Shown here: positions 5,393 through 6,133 of the stretch, in pieces
Layout of the letters: each line of letters opens with the position of its first letter
Position numbering within the stretch: the stretch's first letter is position 1
From: an uncultured Clostridia bacterium
GTDB lineage: Bacteria > Bacillota_I > Bacilli_A > RF39 > UBA660
DNA: 6,133 bases
Reading direction: 5' to 3'
Assembly: GCA_948433815.1 (NCBI GenBank)
Contig: CAOJDZ010000045.1
Span: forward strand, 1-6,133
Translations under genes and position numbers: made by a program
Notes under the pieces: generated by a model
Told to the model about the DNA's origin: nothing
The model's database searches: none
The model's input: the letters and a program-made list of their open reading frames with translations, nothing else

Positions 5393-5886
5393 CGTGTGGT
5401 GCATTATTCTAGTCACATAAATAATATGAAGATAGGGCTAAAAATCTATCAATTGTGTGAAGCGCACTTTATATATGTTGCTTTCATCGCCCAGATGAGG
5501 GTGAGTATATAATTTCAGATTTAAGGAAAGTTATAATGGCATATAACCAACCTCCTTTTATCGAGGCAAGTCAGACGATAAAAACGCATGTCGTGAGTGG
5601 TAATGTGGGATAGTTAATCTTGAAAACATTATTGCAAAAGCGAATAAGTATTATTTAATATGTGTTTGGGAAAACCTCTAGAGTGTCAAAATCACAATGT
5701 TTAAAGTGCGGACTAAGTGGCAATCGAGTAATTAAAATGGCGACATTTAATTGTTTTCTTTAAAGAGAAATCGCCCAAGGGTAACCGACGGAGAGAAAAC
5801 AGAGAAATTCAACTCGACCTAAGCCGTAAAATTAATATGTGAGTTACCACAAAATAAATAAGGGGTTCAGTAGTGAATCTTTTTTT
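5393..5886 (+). ncRNA. Large structured noncoding RNA of about 490 nt (class not identified)
   Basis: The block runs from a near-consensus promoter to a terminator and has no convincing ORF on either strand. It is richer in G and C than the surrounding spacers. Many complementary segments are visible. The ends pair (UGUGGU 5395-5400 with ACCACA 5846-5851). TATATA 5470-5475 pairs with 5506-5511 around a C/G-rich inner hairpin. GUUAUA/UAUAAC pair at 5530-5547, and an eight-bp stem UUUUAUCG/CGAUAAAA spans 5556-5583. UUAUUGC-AAAA-GCgAAUAA lies at 5629-5647. A stem AAUUAAaAUG/CAUUUAAUU (5730-5752) is capped by a GCGA (GNRA) tetraloop. UCGAGU (5724-5729) can pair with ACUCGA (5812-5817). I saw no tRNA-like 3' end (tmRNA), RNase P signature, or group I/II intron core. 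The size and ornate folding recall large bacterial RNA classes such as ROOL or OLE, but I cannot assign it to one. That it is an RNA gene is inference from promoter, terminator and structure. Confidence 0.7.
5860..5886 (+). terminator. Intrinsic terminator of the structured RNA
   Basis: AAGGGGTTCA (5860-5869), loop GTAG, TGAATCTTTT (5874-5883) can form a 10-bp stem including three G-U pairs, overlapping a run of seven T (5880-5886). The G-U pairs weaken the stem, but a second hairpin lies 20 bases further on as backup. Confidence 0.65.
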
Positions 5887-5905
5887 ATGGTTAATTTTAT
5901 TAAAC

Positions 5906-5929
5906 AAAAAAGACTTGCGTCTCTTTTTT
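5906..5929. terminator. Bidirectional terminator between the structured RNA and the Rpn-like gene
   Basis: AAAAAAGAC (5906-5914), loop TTGC, GTC-TC-TTTTTT (5919-5929) forms a hairpin with a two-base bulge and T runs on both strands. On the minus strand the loop reads GCAA, a stable GNRA tetraloop. It starts eight bases past the Rpn-like stop codon, so its main client is probably that gene. Confidence 0.65.
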
Positions 5930-5936
5930 ATTGTTC

Positions 5937-6131
5937 TTAGATCTCTGATTTTATCTTTGTCAACTCTTCTGCAGTTAATCCTGTACATTTTGATATTTCT
6001 TCTAAAGATAAATTTGTGTTTTTTAGCATTTCTTTAGCAATGCTATATTTTTCTTCAATTCTTCCTTCTTCAATGCCCTCTTCTTTTGCTGTTTCAAGTC
6101 TACTTTCATATAATAATTCTTCTCTACTAAA
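5937..6131 (-). CDS. C-terminal fragment of an Rpn / PDDEXK_2-family putative transposase-nuclease (runs off the right edge)
   Basis: The last 64 residues of a larger protein. The visible part reads REELLYESRLETAKEEGIEE and continues GRIEEKYSIAKEMLKNTN, then LSLEEISKCTGLTAEELTKI before the stop. This Glu/Lys-rich helix with EGxEEGR, followed by a small LSLEEISxxTGLxxEEL helix-turn-helix-like module, is the characteristic tail of Rpn family recombination-promoting nucleases annotated as putative transposases (PD-(D/E)XK family). The catalytic domain lies outside the window, so activity cannot be judged. The frame is open to the window edge, so whether the gene is intact upstream is unknown. 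Confidence 0.8.
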   Translation of the reverse strand, partial: FSREELLYESRLETAKEEGIEEGRIEEKYSIAKEMLKNTNLSLEEISKCTGLTAEELTKIKSEI

Positions 6132-6133
6132 GT

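Noticed and set aside
5426..5512. 28-codon frame starting MKIGLKIYQL in the structured RNA region
   Set aside because: No ribosome-binding site; it covers the TATATA/TATATA stem and other hairpins and resembles no known peptide.
5393..5886. tmRNA or RNase P RNA
   Set aside because: There is no tRNA-like 3' end, tag reading frame or CCA for tmRNA. A GGAAAG near 5524 and an ACAGAG segment near 5799 superficially resemble RNase P, but the conserved GAGGAAAGUCC core and its partner are missing.

Overview
The window is very AT-rich bacterial DNA read with the standard bacterial code: TGG encodes Trp and TGA is a stop, for example at the end of the ABC transporter. Sequence character and gene families (GerMN protein, D-aspartate-ligase-like ATP-grasp enzyme, Rpn-type protein, double-glycine bacteriocin peptides) point to a low-GC Bacillota, probably an uncultured gut Bacilli or Erysipelotrichia-like lineage. 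That placement is inference.

Nearly all genes lie on the minus strand, so transcription runs from high to low coordinates. From the right edge there is the C-terminal end of an Rpn/PDDEXK_2-type protein (5937-6131). Next comes a plus-strand block without a convincing gene (about 5393-5886), with a near-consensus promoter, a terminator and many internal hairpins; I interpret it as a large structured noncoding RNA. A membrane-anchored two-domain GerMN protein (4263-5201) follows on the minus strand, then a plus-strand tRNA-Arg(UCU) (4147-4223) with its own promoter and terminator.

The centre and left hold an ATP-grasp ligase closely resembling enterococcal D-aspartate ligase (2803-4035), then a bacteriocin production locus. 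The locus has a peptidase-containing ABC exporter (C39 protease, six membrane segments, nucleotide-binding domain) broken by a -1 frameshift at a run of six A, and two tiny genes that were easy to miss. These encode 43- and 51-residue double-glycine precursors (507-638 and 336-491). The first overlaps the end of the exporter gene, and a strong terminator closes the unit. The left edge is the start of rpsO (ribosomal protein S15), with its own promoter and a leader that may carry the S15 autoregulatory fold.

The likely joint function is that the exporter's C39 domain cuts both precursors after Gly-Gly and the ABC part secretes 31- and 39-residue peptides. Each mature peptide has one GxxxG motif and one Cys, which suggests a two-peptide (class IIb-like) bacteriocin. 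No immunity gene is visible. Whether the exporter works depends on whether the frameshift is real, programmed or a sequencing error. The two items most worth following are the peptide pair with its split exporter and the roughly 490-nt structured RNA.
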